Positions 1-6,121 of a stretch of 27,160 bases of DNA are shown one piece after another. How positions within the stretch are numbered: position 1 is the stretch's first letter; every line of letters begins with the position of its first letter. The translations under genes were made by a program, and so were the position numbers. The stretch is from an uncultured Clostridium sp. (GTDB lineage: Bacteria; Bacillota; Clostridia; TANB77; CAG-508), in assembly GCA_946495905.1 (NCBI GenBank), contig CAMMEP010000011.1:1-27160 (forward strand). The letters run 5' to 3'. Below the pieces are notes generated by a model. That model had not been told where the DNA came from. It saw only the letters and a program-made list of their open reading frames with translations, and did not search any database.

Positions 1-55
<55 letters not shown>

Positions 56-93
56 ATGATGTTTCTGTTCGAACTAATTGAATAGATGGATAC

Positions 94-125
94 AAATATC
101 ATTCTGAAAAGGATGATATTTTTTT
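94..125 (+). terminator. Rho-independent terminator after tRNA-Arg
   Basis: The arms AAATATCAT (94-102) and ATGATATTT (113-121) form a perfect 9-bp stem followed by a T run to 125. It lies about 40 bases after the tRNA CCA and probably ends that transcript. Confidence 0.75.
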
Positions 126-126
126 G

Positions 127-154
127 TTGAAAAAATATATAAACATGATAAAAT
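127..154 (+). promoter_or_regulatory. Likely sigma-A promoter for the small gene pair
   Basis: TTGAAA (127-132), a 16-base spacer and TAAAAT (149-154) lie about 85 bases before the first small gene. The -35 overlaps the T run of the tRNA terminator, so the small genes probably have their own promoter. Confidence 0.45.
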
Positions 155-239
155 ATTTATGCAACTTAATTATCTTGCTTATAAGCAAGTTTTGAATATA
201 GTAACTTTTAACAATAATTATTGTAAAGGAGGAAAAGCA

Positions 240-467
240 ATGAATGTTAGCATGCCATACGAGATTGGTACAATTCTAAAAACAGTAGAATCTGGCAAAG
301 TACAATTCGATAAAGTGCATCACTATATCGTAGGGGCGAAAATTCAAGTTGTATTAGAATTGTGCTATGACACAAGTCCAAGATTATCTGTACCGATAGA
401 TATTGAAAGTTTGGAAAAAAAATGGACTGCTTGTGACATTAATTGTGTGAACTTAAGTAACTTGTAA
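240..467 (+). CDS. Small hypothetical protein (75 aa)
   Basis: I do not recognise this protein. The ATG at 240 is chosen over an upstream in-frame ATG at 159 because AAAGGAGG lies at 225-232, correctly spaced for 240, while the upstream start has no ribosome binding site. The product is soluble-looking, with no membrane segment or signal peptide, and alternates short hydrophobic and charged stretches as in a small beta-rich domain. It has three cysteines, two of them in its C-terminal third. It is followed after 26 bases by another small gene on the same strand, and one terminator follows both, so the two are probably co-transcribed. Nothing in the context indicates a function. Confidence 0.7.
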   Translation: MNVSMPYEIGTILKTVESGKVQFDKVHHYIVGAKIQVVLELCYDTSPRLSVPIDIESLEKKWTACDINCVNLSNL

Positions 468-493
468 ACAAATTTGTTATGGAGGTAAAAATT

Positions 494-763
494 ATGGACA
501 TCAGACGGAAACTAAATGAAATTCAAGATTTACTATCAGATGAACAGGAAGAAGAAAGAAAAATAGTAAATGGCCTAATGTTTTTAATGTTTGGAAGAGA
601 TTCAGAAGAACTCCCTAAAGAGTTTGAAATTGAGTGCATTATGGACAATGAGGCTGTTGAAACTTTTCTAAGAGAGAAGTTGGAACTTGATGTAAAAGAA
701 GTAGGTCTTGTTCCGATGTCATTTATGATGGGAAGTCCAAGATTTCATATAGAGCTTAACTAG
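494..763 (+). CDS. Small hypothetical acidic protein (89 aa)
   Basis: I do not recognise this protein. The ATG at 494 is preceded by GGAGGT at 481-486; an in-frame ATG at 479 lies upstream of that site and is therefore unlikely. The N-terminal 25 residues are strongly charged and helix-forming (DEQEEERK near residues 16-23). The rest is a mixed alpha/beta domain with a methionine-rich stretch (VPMSFMMGSPRF) near the C-terminus. There is no signal peptide or membrane span. It is the second gene of a probable two-gene unit with the 75-aa protein upstream, and a strong terminator starts at its stop codon. Confidence 0.7.
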   Translation: MDIRRKLNEIQDLLSDEQEEERKIVNGLMFLMFGRDSEELPKEFEIECIMDNEAVETFLREKLELDVKEVGLVPMSFMMGSPRFHIELN

Positions 764-765
764 GG

Positions 766-812
766 AAAAGGGAGAAAGTTATAAGCAAGACTTATTCTTT
801 CTCCCCTTTTTC
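766..812 (+). terminator. Strong Rho-independent terminator
   Basis: A long two-part hairpin. The outer arms AAAAGGGAGAAAG (766-778) and CTTTCTCCCCTTTT (797-810) pair with one bulged C; the inner arms ATAAG/CTTAT close a CAAGA loop. A T run ends it. It begins 3 bases after the stop codon of the 89-aa gene. Confidence 0.85.
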
Positions 813-958
813 TATATAAAGTGATATAATGAACATCTATTATGGCGAATTCAACATAATTAAAAGTAGTTTTATGGATTTCTTCCAATATTCCTAAAAA
901 ACTTCAATGGTATTTCTTTTTCTTGACTAGTCTGAATTAAGAAAATTATCATCTTTTG

Positions 959-1060
959 ATTTTGATTGATATTTGCATCAATTGTTATGAGAGTAAAAAA
1001 GTTGTAGATAACTACTTCGTTGGACCAAAAAAGTCGGCGTATCAAACGTCGATTTTTTTA
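959..1060 (+). ncRNA. Possible small RNA of about 100 nt
   Basis: This is inferred only from a promoter-like TTGACT-18-TATCAT upstream and a terminator at the end. Between them are two small hairpins: ATTGAT/ATCAAT, and GTAG/CTAC around an ATAA loop. I recognise no known RNA family, and no coding frame is present. Confidence 0.22.
1033..1060 (+). terminator. Terminator-like hairpin in the intergenic region
   Basis: GTCGGCG (1033-1039) pairs with CGTCGAT (1047-1053) through two G-T wobbles around a 7-base loop, followed by TTTTTTT. An A run on the left could let it also work on the minus strand. No gene ends nearby, which is why a short RNA is suggested. Confidence 0.55.
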
Positions 1061-1180
1061 TTGCATTTTTCATTTTTTATGCTATTGAATTATTTCAAAC
1101 TTTGTGATATTTTATGATAAGATAAATAAAGTATATAATTAATTTTATCTAACGATGCAATAATACAAAAGAGGTAAAAT

Positions 1181-1951
1181 ATGAGTAGAAGAAAAAATAA
1201 TAAAAAACTAACAAAAGCATTATTATCCGTATTGGTTATTATATGTATTGGAATAATAGGATATTTTAATCCTAATATTCAAGAATACTTTGGAAATACA
1301 CTTACTTCTGGAGAAAATGCAGTTTATACGAGTTCTAATACTAACACAATTTCGTTTGATATAAATAGTATTCCAGCATATCAAGAAGAGCCTTATGTTG
1401 TCTTAAATGCCAATCAACCAGATTTCGAGGAAAGTGATTTCGTAGCGGAATCTTTTGAAGATTATAGCGAACTAGATTCTCTTGGCAGATGCGGTGTTGC
1501 TTATGCTTGTCTTAGTATTGACACCATGCCATCTGCTAATGAAGAAAGAGAAAGTATTTCTAGTGTAGAACCTTCTGGTTGGATTAATAAAAAATATGAT
1601 ATCGTAGATGGTGGTTATTTATATAATCGATGCCATTTAATAGGCTACCAACTAAGTAATGAAAATGCAAATGAAAAAAATCTTATTACAGGAACACGCT
1701 ATATGAATACCGAGGGAATGCTCCCTTTTGAAAATGAAGTGGCAGATTATATTAGAGAAACCAATAACCATGTTTTATACCGTGTTACCCCTATTTATGA
1801 AGGCAATAATTTAGTTGCAAGTGGAGTACAAATGGAAGCAAAATCAATAGAAGATAATGGTGAAGGCATTTGCTTTAATGTATATTGTTATAATGTTCAG
1901 CCAGGAATAGAAATAGATTATGAAACAGGAGAAAGTACTGAAGCTACATAG
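1181..1951 (+). CDS. Membrane-anchored or secreted DNA/RNA non-specific endonuclease
   Basis: A 256-aa member of the beta-beta-alpha-metal nuclease superfamily of streptococcal EndA/Spd-type enzymes, which cut DNA and RNA outside the cell. A basic N-terminus and one hydrophobic helix (about residues 12-28) form an uncleaved signal anchor or signal peptide. A low-complexity Ser/Asn/Thr linker follows. The catalytic motif is YNRCHLIGYQL with presumed general base His152; the usual DRGH reads NRCH here, a variant I believe occurs in Gram-positive members. The metal-binding Asn is probably Asn167, followed by the family block ITGTRYMNTEGMLPFEN. The start is supported by AGAGGTA just upstream. It is monocistronic, and its terminator overlaps the stop codon. 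Extracellular DNA degradation or DNA uptake are possible roles; no competence genes lie nearby. Confidence 0.88.
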   Translation: MSRRKNNKKLTKALLSVLVIICIGIIGYFNPNIQEYFGNTLTSGENAVYTSSNTNTISFDINSIPAYQEEPYVVLNANQPDFEESDFVAESFEDYSELDSLGRCGVAYACLSIDTMPSANEERESISSVEPSGWINKKYDIVDGGYLYNRCHLIGYQLSNENANEKNLITGTRYMNTEGMLPFENEVADYIRETNNHVLYRVTPIYEGNNLVASGVQMEAKSIEDNGEGICFNVYCYNVQPGIEIDYETGESTEAT

Positions 1952-1970
1952 GGATATGTAGCTTTTCTTA
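1941..1970 (+). terminator. Terminator overlapping the nuclease stop codon
   Basis: AAGCTACAT (1941-1949) and ATGTAGCTT (1956-1964) form a perfect 9-bp stem with a 6-base loop, followed by TTCTTATA. The stop codon TAG (1949-1951) sits at the apex of the left arm, so the last codons of the nuclease are part of the hairpin. Confidence 0.75.
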
Positions 1971-1998
1971 TATATTTTTTAATTACTTCTTTTATTAT

Positions 1999-2691
1999 TT
2001 AAGAAATGTGAGTATATGTACCATTTTGGTATAGGAAACTGTTTCCTTCTTTTGCCTTATCTTTTAACTCTTCTGGGAAAAATACATCTTCAATTTCATA
2101 CTTTGGTTTTTCTGTAGAATCCCATAAAAATACTCTTCCATTTCTATCTTCTGTTACTAAATAAGTATGACCTTCTTTTTTATATTCTTCTATTTTTTTA
2201 TTTTGTTCTTCTATTATCTTATTTGCTCTTTCTTGAATCTCTGTTAAAACTACTTCTGTGGTTTCATTATCTACTACAAGTTTTCCATCTTTCATTCTCA
2301 TTATGCTGTTTACAGTTGCTTCGGAAGGCAAGTCCTTTCCATCAACCTCTGTCTGGGTACGTTTATTATTGTTATACTCCCACACTCTGTAACTATCTCT
2401 TCCTTCTACTTTATTACATACAAAATAGAAAGGACCTTCTTCCTTTGTATTATTGGCATATTCACTTAATACTTCATTTCGTGCTTGAATGATACTATTT
2501 TCAGATGCTATTGTTAATTTATTACTAGATACTATTTGTGTAACTATATCAGTATCTGTTGCTAGCTTTTCCTTCTTTTGTAAAGCCTCTGACAATTCTC
2601 CTATAAAATCCGATATGCCATCTGTTATTTTAGATAAAGTATCATTTTTTTCAAGACTCTCCTTTAAATTATTAAAAAAATCTAAGCTCAT
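1999..2691 (-). CDS. Hypothetical protein with coiled coil and two similar beta segments
   Basis: A 230-aa protein I cannot assign to a family with confidence. Residues 1-60 are amphipathic and helical. About residues 85-135 (starting GPFYFVCNK) and 172-230 (starting HTYLVTEDRNG) are predicted beta-rich and look like one another: an aromatic start, then RVWEY or RVFLWD, a charged turn, a proline-containing helix (DLPSEA or FFPEEL) and a short closing strand. The last segment resembles the small DUF3006 fold, only weakly. A highly charged helix (about 140-172) joins the two. There is no signal peptide or transmembrane helix. The start has a near-perfect AAAGGAGG site. A promoter lies about 165 bases upstream, leaving a long 5' leader. 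It is convergent with the nuclease gene. Confidence 0.75.
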   Translation of the reverse strand: MSLDFFNNLKESLEKNDTLSKITDGISDFIGELSEALQKKEKLATDTDIVTQIVSSNKLTIASENSIIQARNEVLSEYANNTKEEGPFYFVCNKVEGRDSYRVWEYNNNKRTQTEVDGKDLPSEATVNSIMRMKDGKLVVDNETTEVVLTEIQERANKIIEEQNKKIEEYKKEGHTYLVTEDRNGRVFLWDSTEKPKYEIEDVFFPEELKDKAKEGNSFLYQNGTYTHIS

Positions 2692-2852
2692 AAAAACCTC
2701 CTTTGAAAAAATATTTGTTTTTGCTGAATTTTTGTATCGAATTGATACGATAAGAAAACTTAAGCTTGTTGTATATCAAAATCTGTTGCTTATACAATGA
2801 GCATATAAATAATGAAATAAATTTTATTAACTGAATCTTAAATATATGTTGT

Positions 2853-2881
2853 ATTATACTATACCTTTTTACTATTTTCAA
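2853..2881 (-). promoter_or_regulatory. Sigma-A promoter for the 230-aa gene, long leader
   Basis: On the minus strand TTGAAA (2881-2876), a 17-base spacer and TATAAT (2858-2853) match the consensus closely. Transcription would begin near 2846 and leave a leader of about 155 bases containing a small GTATC/GATAC hairpin (near 2735-2749). I recognise no riboswitch there. The stretch from 2882 to 3046 shows no gene or clear structure. Confidence 0.6.
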
Positions 2882-3046
2882 TAGTTATGGTTGCTTTTTC
2901 TATCCATTGTTTCCTCCATTTCTATTCATTTTAGAATTATATTGTTAAAAAATATATTATTTTTTCTTTATTGCAAATTATAGCACACTACAAATTATAT
3001 TTCCACTAATATTTCTTTATTGCTAACCAATTGTAACAACTCATAA

Positions 3047-3212
3047 GGATTAAATAATTTAATGATAATGTATACTCAAAGTCCGCGTAGAGAGGTCTTA
3101 CTTAAAAAATCGAGCGGAGCAGGGAGCTCCGTCGGGACGAAGCGAAATTTCTTAAGTAAGACCTCTCGTTACAGGACATATCTGATTTTAATATCATTAA
3201 ATTATTTAATCC
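3047..3212. repeat. Family 1 quasi-palindromic element, copy 1
   Basis: Nested structure, read on the plus strand. The outer arms 3047-3067 and 3192-3212 are a perfect 21-bp inverted repeat. Inside them AAAGTCCGCG (3078-3087) faces CAGGACATAT (3172-3181), with GTCC able to pair with GGAC. Then comes a perfect 16-bp stem (3090-3105 with 3152-3167). The apex, about 3112-3150, contains GGGAGCTCCGTC and ACGAAGCGAAATT and matches copy 2 (18455-18610) at all but two of about 39 positions. Both stems differ in sequence from copy 2. The right outer arm includes the stop codon and last Asp codon of the FAD oxidoreductase gene. Confidence 0.85.
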
Positions 3213-4843
3213 AAATTCTTTACACTTGGTCCATATATTAAATTTCCTTTATAATCATATCTAGAACCATGACATGGGCAATCCCATGTTTTTTCTAAGT
3301 TATTCCAAGAAAGTTCACAACCTAAATGATTACACACTGGATTAATTTTGTAAATTTCCCCTTCTTCATTTTTGTAAATTCCTATTTTTTGCCCATTTAC
3401 TTCTACTATTTTTCCTTCTCTATTTTGTATTTGGTTTGCTTCTTCTTGAGGAATTTCTAATTTTTTTACAAATAAAGAATTTACACTTTCCTTTACCATA
3501 TTACTCATTTCTTTTCTATTTTTTATAGGCTCTACCCTAGTTGCTTTAAAAATATCTTCATACTCATTTTCTTGCCCTAATATCTCATCTGTAATAATTT
3601 CAGCAGCTATATTAGAAATAGTTATTCCCCATTTGTTAAATCCTGTCCCCACATATGCATTTTCCCACATACTAGAAAACTTGCCTATATATGGTATTTT
3701 ATCTAATGTAATACAATCTTCTGTATTCCAACGATATTTTACTTTACCTTCTGGATATAGATTTTTTGCTATTTCTTCTAAATATCGATATGAATTACTT
3801 AAATCTATTTGTGCTCCTGTTTTATGATCGAATCCTACTACAATTAGATAATAATCCTCTCCACATTTAACACTTCTTAATGATATTGTAGGTTCTTCTG
3901 AACTTATATACATTCCTTCTAATACCCTTTGCTTAGTTTTCATTGCAATCCCATAACTTGTAGATTGATACATTTTCATAAAATAAAAACCTGGTATATT
4001 TACGATTGGATACTTGGTAGCAATTACAATATATTTTGCTTTTATTTTACATCCATTTTCTAAGCTTATCACATAATATTCGCTATCGTCTTCTGTATCT
4101 ACATCAATAGCTTTTGTATGCTCATATATTTTCACTCCGGAATCACTGCAAATTCGGGCTAGAGCTTCTCCATATTTATATGGGTTAAATTGTGCTTGAT
4201 TTTCAAACTCAATTCCCACTAATCCTTTTATTGGAAGTATTTGTTTCATCCTTTCCTTTACTACATCTCTTTCTAAATTTAGATTTTCTTTTTCTATATT
4301 ATCTCCACTTATCTTTAATTTTTCCTCTTCTTTTTCCACATAATCTGCACAGTTTAGTTTATTAAGTTCTATATCTTTTGCTTCTATTAATTTTGCATTT
4401 CCTCCAAATGCATTTACAGCATCTACCTCATCTTTTATTTTTTGTACTTCTTGTATCTTCTGCGTAAATACATACGCTGGTACATGTTCGAAATCACAAT
4501 CTATATTTTCCTTCTTGATTATCTCTTCTATGTTTTTTATTGCTCTTTCATTTGCTTCATAATATTTTTTTGCAAACTCTTTTCCCTTTGAATCTGTTAG
4601 GTATTTATATATTAATCCATGCTGACTTGTTATTTTTGCTGTACTATTTCCACTTGTTTGCTTACAAATTTCATCTTTTTCAATAAGCACTGTTCGTATT
4701 TTATATTTGCTTAAATGATACGCTGTCGATAGCCCAGTTAGCCCTCCTCCTATTATGCAGATATCTGTTTTTACATTTTCCTCTAGCTTATCAAATTTCT
4801 TTCTATCCTTTTCCTCTACACTTTTTATCCAATACGATTCCAT
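3206..4843 (-). CDS. FAD-dependent oxidoreductase (DAO family) with C-terminal Rieske domain
   Basis: A 545-aa fusion of a D-amino-acid-oxidase-type FAD domain and a Rieske [2Fe-2S] domain, the architecture of Bacillus YhfW-like proteins. The dinucleotide-binding motif GGGLTG lies at residues 32-37, after a short N-terminal strand and followed by Glu at the end of the second strand (VLIEKDE). The substrate-side region covers about 150-430 and ends with the block VGTGFNKWG. The C-terminal domain carries the cluster ligands Cys504-x-His506 and Cys522-x-x-His525 (CNH and CPCH), then GSRYDYKG and a short GPSVKNLD tail. There is no signal peptide, so it is cytoplasmic. The substrate is unknown; oxidative deamination of an amine with electrons passed through the cluster is plausible. 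The ribosome binding site AGGAGA abuts a REP-like repeat upstream, and the stop codon lies within the arm of a family 1 element. Confidence 0.9.
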   Translation of the reverse strand: MESYWIKSVEEKDRKKFDKLEENVKTDICIIGGGLTGLSTAYHLSKYKIRTVLIEKDEICKQTSGNSTAKITSQHGLIYKYLTDSKGKEFAKKYYEANERAIKNIEEIIKKENIDCDFEHVPAYVFTQKIQEVQKIKDEVDAVNAFGGNAKLIEAKDIELNKLNCADYVEKEEEKLKISGDNIEKENLNLERDVVKERMKQILPIKGLVGIEFENQAQFNPYKYGEALARICSDSGVKIYEHTKAIDVDTEDDSEYYVISLENGCKIKAKYIVIATKYPIVNIPGFYFMKMYQSTSYGIAMKTKQRVLEGMYISSEEPTISLRSVKCGEDYYLIVVGFDHKTGAQIDLSNSYRYLEEIAKNLYPEGKVKYRWNTEDCITLDKIPYIGKFSSMWENAYVGTGFNKWGITISNIAAEIITDEILGQENEYEDIFKATRVEPIKNRKEMSNMVKESVNSLFVKKLEIPQEEANQIQNREGKIVEVNGQKIGIYKNEEGEIYKINPVCNHLGCELSWNNLEKTWDCPCHGSRYDYKGNLIYGPSVKNLD

Positions 4844-4855
4844 CTTAAATCACTC

Positions 4856-4965
4856 TCCTAATTGGGGACAGGTTTGTTTTTCTGATTTTCCCTAAAAGGG
4901 GACAGGCTTGTTTTAGACATCTGTCCCTTTTTTCTTTTTCCTAATTGGTGCCTGTCCCAAATTAG
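4856..4965. repeat. Cluster of REP-like GGGGACAGG units
   Basis: Two direct units (CTAATTGGGGACAGG near 4859 and CTAAAAGGGGACAGG near 4892) are followed by inverted remnants (CTGTCCC near 4921; GCCTGTCCCAAATTAGG near 4949). The same motif recurs at 10162-10224, 22006-22069 and 25717-25747. This resembles REP palindromes moved by IS200-like (RAYT) transposases; no such transposase gene is in the window. It lies directly upstream of the ribosome binding site of the FAD oxidoreductase gene. Confidence 0.75.
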
Positions 4966-4977
4966 GAAAATTTCATA

Positions 4978-5015
4978 AAAAAACTAATTATAGTATTACC
5001 CATAATTAGTTTTTT
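4978..5015. terminator. Bidirectional terminator
   Basis: A perfect 14-bp stem, AAAAAACTAATTAT (4978-4991) with ATAATTAGTTTTTT (5002-5015), has T runs in both directions. On the minus strand it follows the HTH gene and separates it from the FAD oxidoreductase gene. Confidence 0.8.
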
Positions 5016-5049
5016 AAACATAAAATTGTATAATTTGTGGCTCAAAATT

Positions 5050-5089
5050 GGAGATGAACTTTTAAGAGTGTCCCCAAAGTTCAATCTCT
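5050..5089 (-). terminator. Hairpin overlapping the HTH gene stop codon
   Basis: GGAGATGAACTTT (5050-5062) pairs with AAAGTTCAATCTCT (5076-5089) with one bulged base; the loop contains GTCCCC. The stop codon of the HTH gene (5081-5083) lies within the stem. It lacks a strong T run, and the hairpin at 4978-5015 is the better terminator. Confidence 0.4.
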
Positions 5090-5284
5090 AAATTCCAATA
5101 TATCTCCTGGTTGGCATTCTAATACTTTGCAAATGGCATCCAGTGTAGAAAATCTTATTGCTTTTCCTTTTCCAGTTTTCAATATGGATAAGTTGGCATT
5201 TGTTATTCCAATCTTCTCTGCGAGTTCAGAAGAAGACATTTTTCTTTTTGCCATCATTACATCTAAATTTACAATAATCGCCAT
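5081..5284 (-). CDS. XRE/Cro-type HTH regulator (YozG-like)
   Basis: A 67-aa single-domain helix-turn-helix regulator. The fold runs the whole length. The recognition part is SSSELAEKIGITNANLSILK (about residues 17-36), followed by GKAIRFSTLDAICKVLECQPGDILEF, a block typical of Bacillus YozG-like proteins. In Firmicutes this type usually sits beside a DUF2975 membrane protein, and one is present here at 5603-6070 on the same strand. The usual tight pairing is interrupted by a structured element at 5406-5600. The ribosome binding site (GGAAGG) is somewhat far from the ATG, about 13 bases. A spaced inverted repeat at 5322-5384 just upstream could be its operator. The target genes are unknown; self-regulation together with the membrane partner is the usual inference. 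Confidence 0.9.
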   Translation of the reverse strand: MAIIVNLDVMMAKRKMSSSELAEKIGITNANLSILKTGKGKAIRFSTLDAICKVLECQPGDILEFRD

Positions 5285-5321
5285 CTTCGTTCACATTCCT
5301 TCCCATTGTCATCTCTTTTTA

Positions 5322-5384
5322 TTGTATAGGAAAAATCGACTTTTTCCTTGACATTCTATTATCTTTGACAATTTTCCTATACAA
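5322..5384. promoter_or_regulatory. Spaced inverted repeat upstream of the HTH gene
   Basis: TTGTATAGGAAAAAT (5322-5336) and ATTTTCCTATACAA (5371-5384) are complementary apart from one extra A, and are separated by 34 bases holding TTGACA and a small AAAAATCGACTTTTT palindrome. It lies 38-100 bases before the HTH start. A two-site operator for the HTH protein or a remnant of an inserted element would both fit. Confidence 0.4.
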
Positions 5385-5405
5385 CAAGGTTAGGTTTCCT
5401 TAGAC

Positions 5406-5600
5406 TGTGCATATTCGCGAAGCGAAATGCACATTTGTGCGTCGAAAGCTTGCTTTCGCTAACGCACACCTTTCTTATGTTTAAAAAGAATTGCTGTTTT
5501 GGCTAGGCAAACAAGCAAGAAAACCAGAGGCGTACTTTGTGTACGTTGATGGTTTTCGCTGCGCAGTTTAACAACGCCAAAATACAATTATTTTTAAACA
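5406..5600. repeat. Multi-hairpin quasi-palindromic element (singleton)
   Basis: Three structures in series. TGTGCAT...ATGCACA (5406-5433) holds a TTCGCGAAGCGAA apex. TGTGCGT...ACGCACA (5436-5468) holds CGAAAGC/GCTTTCG. The largest is built on long arms at 5478-5503 and 5576-5600 (about 25 bp with two irregularities), enclosing AAAACCA/TGGTTTT (5520-5526 with 5550-5556) and a CGTAC/GTACG hairpin. The right arm ends 2 bases from the stop codon of the DUF2975 gene. The long-arm layout resembles the other two element families, but the internal sequence is not shared with them. No second copy is in the window. Confidence 0.7.
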
Positions 5601-5602
5601 GC

Positions 5603-6070
5603 TTATATTGTTAAATCATTTTCCTCTTTATATTCTATTGCTTTTCTTAAAAGTTCTGCTAATACATAGGTTCCAAGCCATGCAATAATAAATATTGCAA
5701 TAGCTATTATTTCAAAAACAGATACAATAAAAAATATTCCAACTATATATACAATTGCTATTATTAATGAGCAAATTGATGTAATCTTCAATCCTTTTAC
5801 ATTTTCTTCGGTAAATGGATTATCTAGTTTTAAAGTCTTAAATATTTTTATAAATTCATACACAATAATAAGTGCTGGAATCCCTGACACATATAATATA
5901 ATAAGTGCAGCAGTGTAGTTTAGTACTGGATTAAAAAATTCTACATACATATTTAATAAAAAAGGTAATGTTATATAGATTAAAATTCCTACTACAAATA
6001 TTATTTTTAAGCATATTTCAATGAAATCCGATAAGCTTTTCTTCCCTGTTACTTTCATTTTATAATTCAT
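5603..6070 (-). CDS. DUF2975 family membrane protein (YoaS-like)
   Basis: A 155-aa protein with four hydrophobic helices (about residues 19-40, 50-72, 96-115 and 118-138). Between helices two and three is a cytoplasmic loop (LDNPFTEENVKGLK) characteristic of DUF2975 proteins, and the tail AELLRKAIEYKEENDLTI is also typical. Such proteins are paired with a small YozG-like HTH regulator, as here. Their function is not established; the pairing suggests a membrane partner that modulates the regulator. The gene begins 51 bases after the stop of the DUF4173-like gene and may be co-transcribed with it. It is followed at once by the structured element at 5406-5600. Confidence 0.88.
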   Translation of the reverse strand: MNYKMKVTGKKSLSDFIEICLKIIFVVGILIYITLPFLLNMYVEFFNPVLNYTAALIILYVSGIPALIIVYEFIKIFKTLKLDNPFTEENVKGLKITSICSLIIAIVYIVGIFFIVSVFEIIAIAIFIIAWLGTYVLAELLRKAIEYKEENDLTI

Positions 6071-6121
6071 TCCTTTCTTAATACACGAGTCTGGTCAAAA
6101 TTTAATTCTTTTTTTGACATT

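Larger units (their letters stand above)
816..1180. other. 365-base intergenic region without a gene
   Basis: No open reading frame with a ribosome binding site is visible. A TATAAT lies at 824-829 without a convincing -35. A better promoter-like pair, TTGACT (923-928) and TATCAT (947-952) with an 18-base spacer, is followed about 80 bases later by a terminator hairpin, so a short RNA is possible (annotated separately). A TATAAT at 1134-1139 may belong to the promoter of the nuclease gene, but its -35 is poor. Confidence 0.5.

Noticed and set aside
2672..2881. 69-codon minus-strand frame upstream of the 230-aa gene
   Set aside because: It covers the promoter and the leader, has no ribosome site, and has low-complexity AT-driven composition.
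3047..3212. Integron attC site or CRISPR-like repeat
   Set aside because: There is no core R/L box pair of the attC type, no integrase, no regular spacer array, and only isolated copies.
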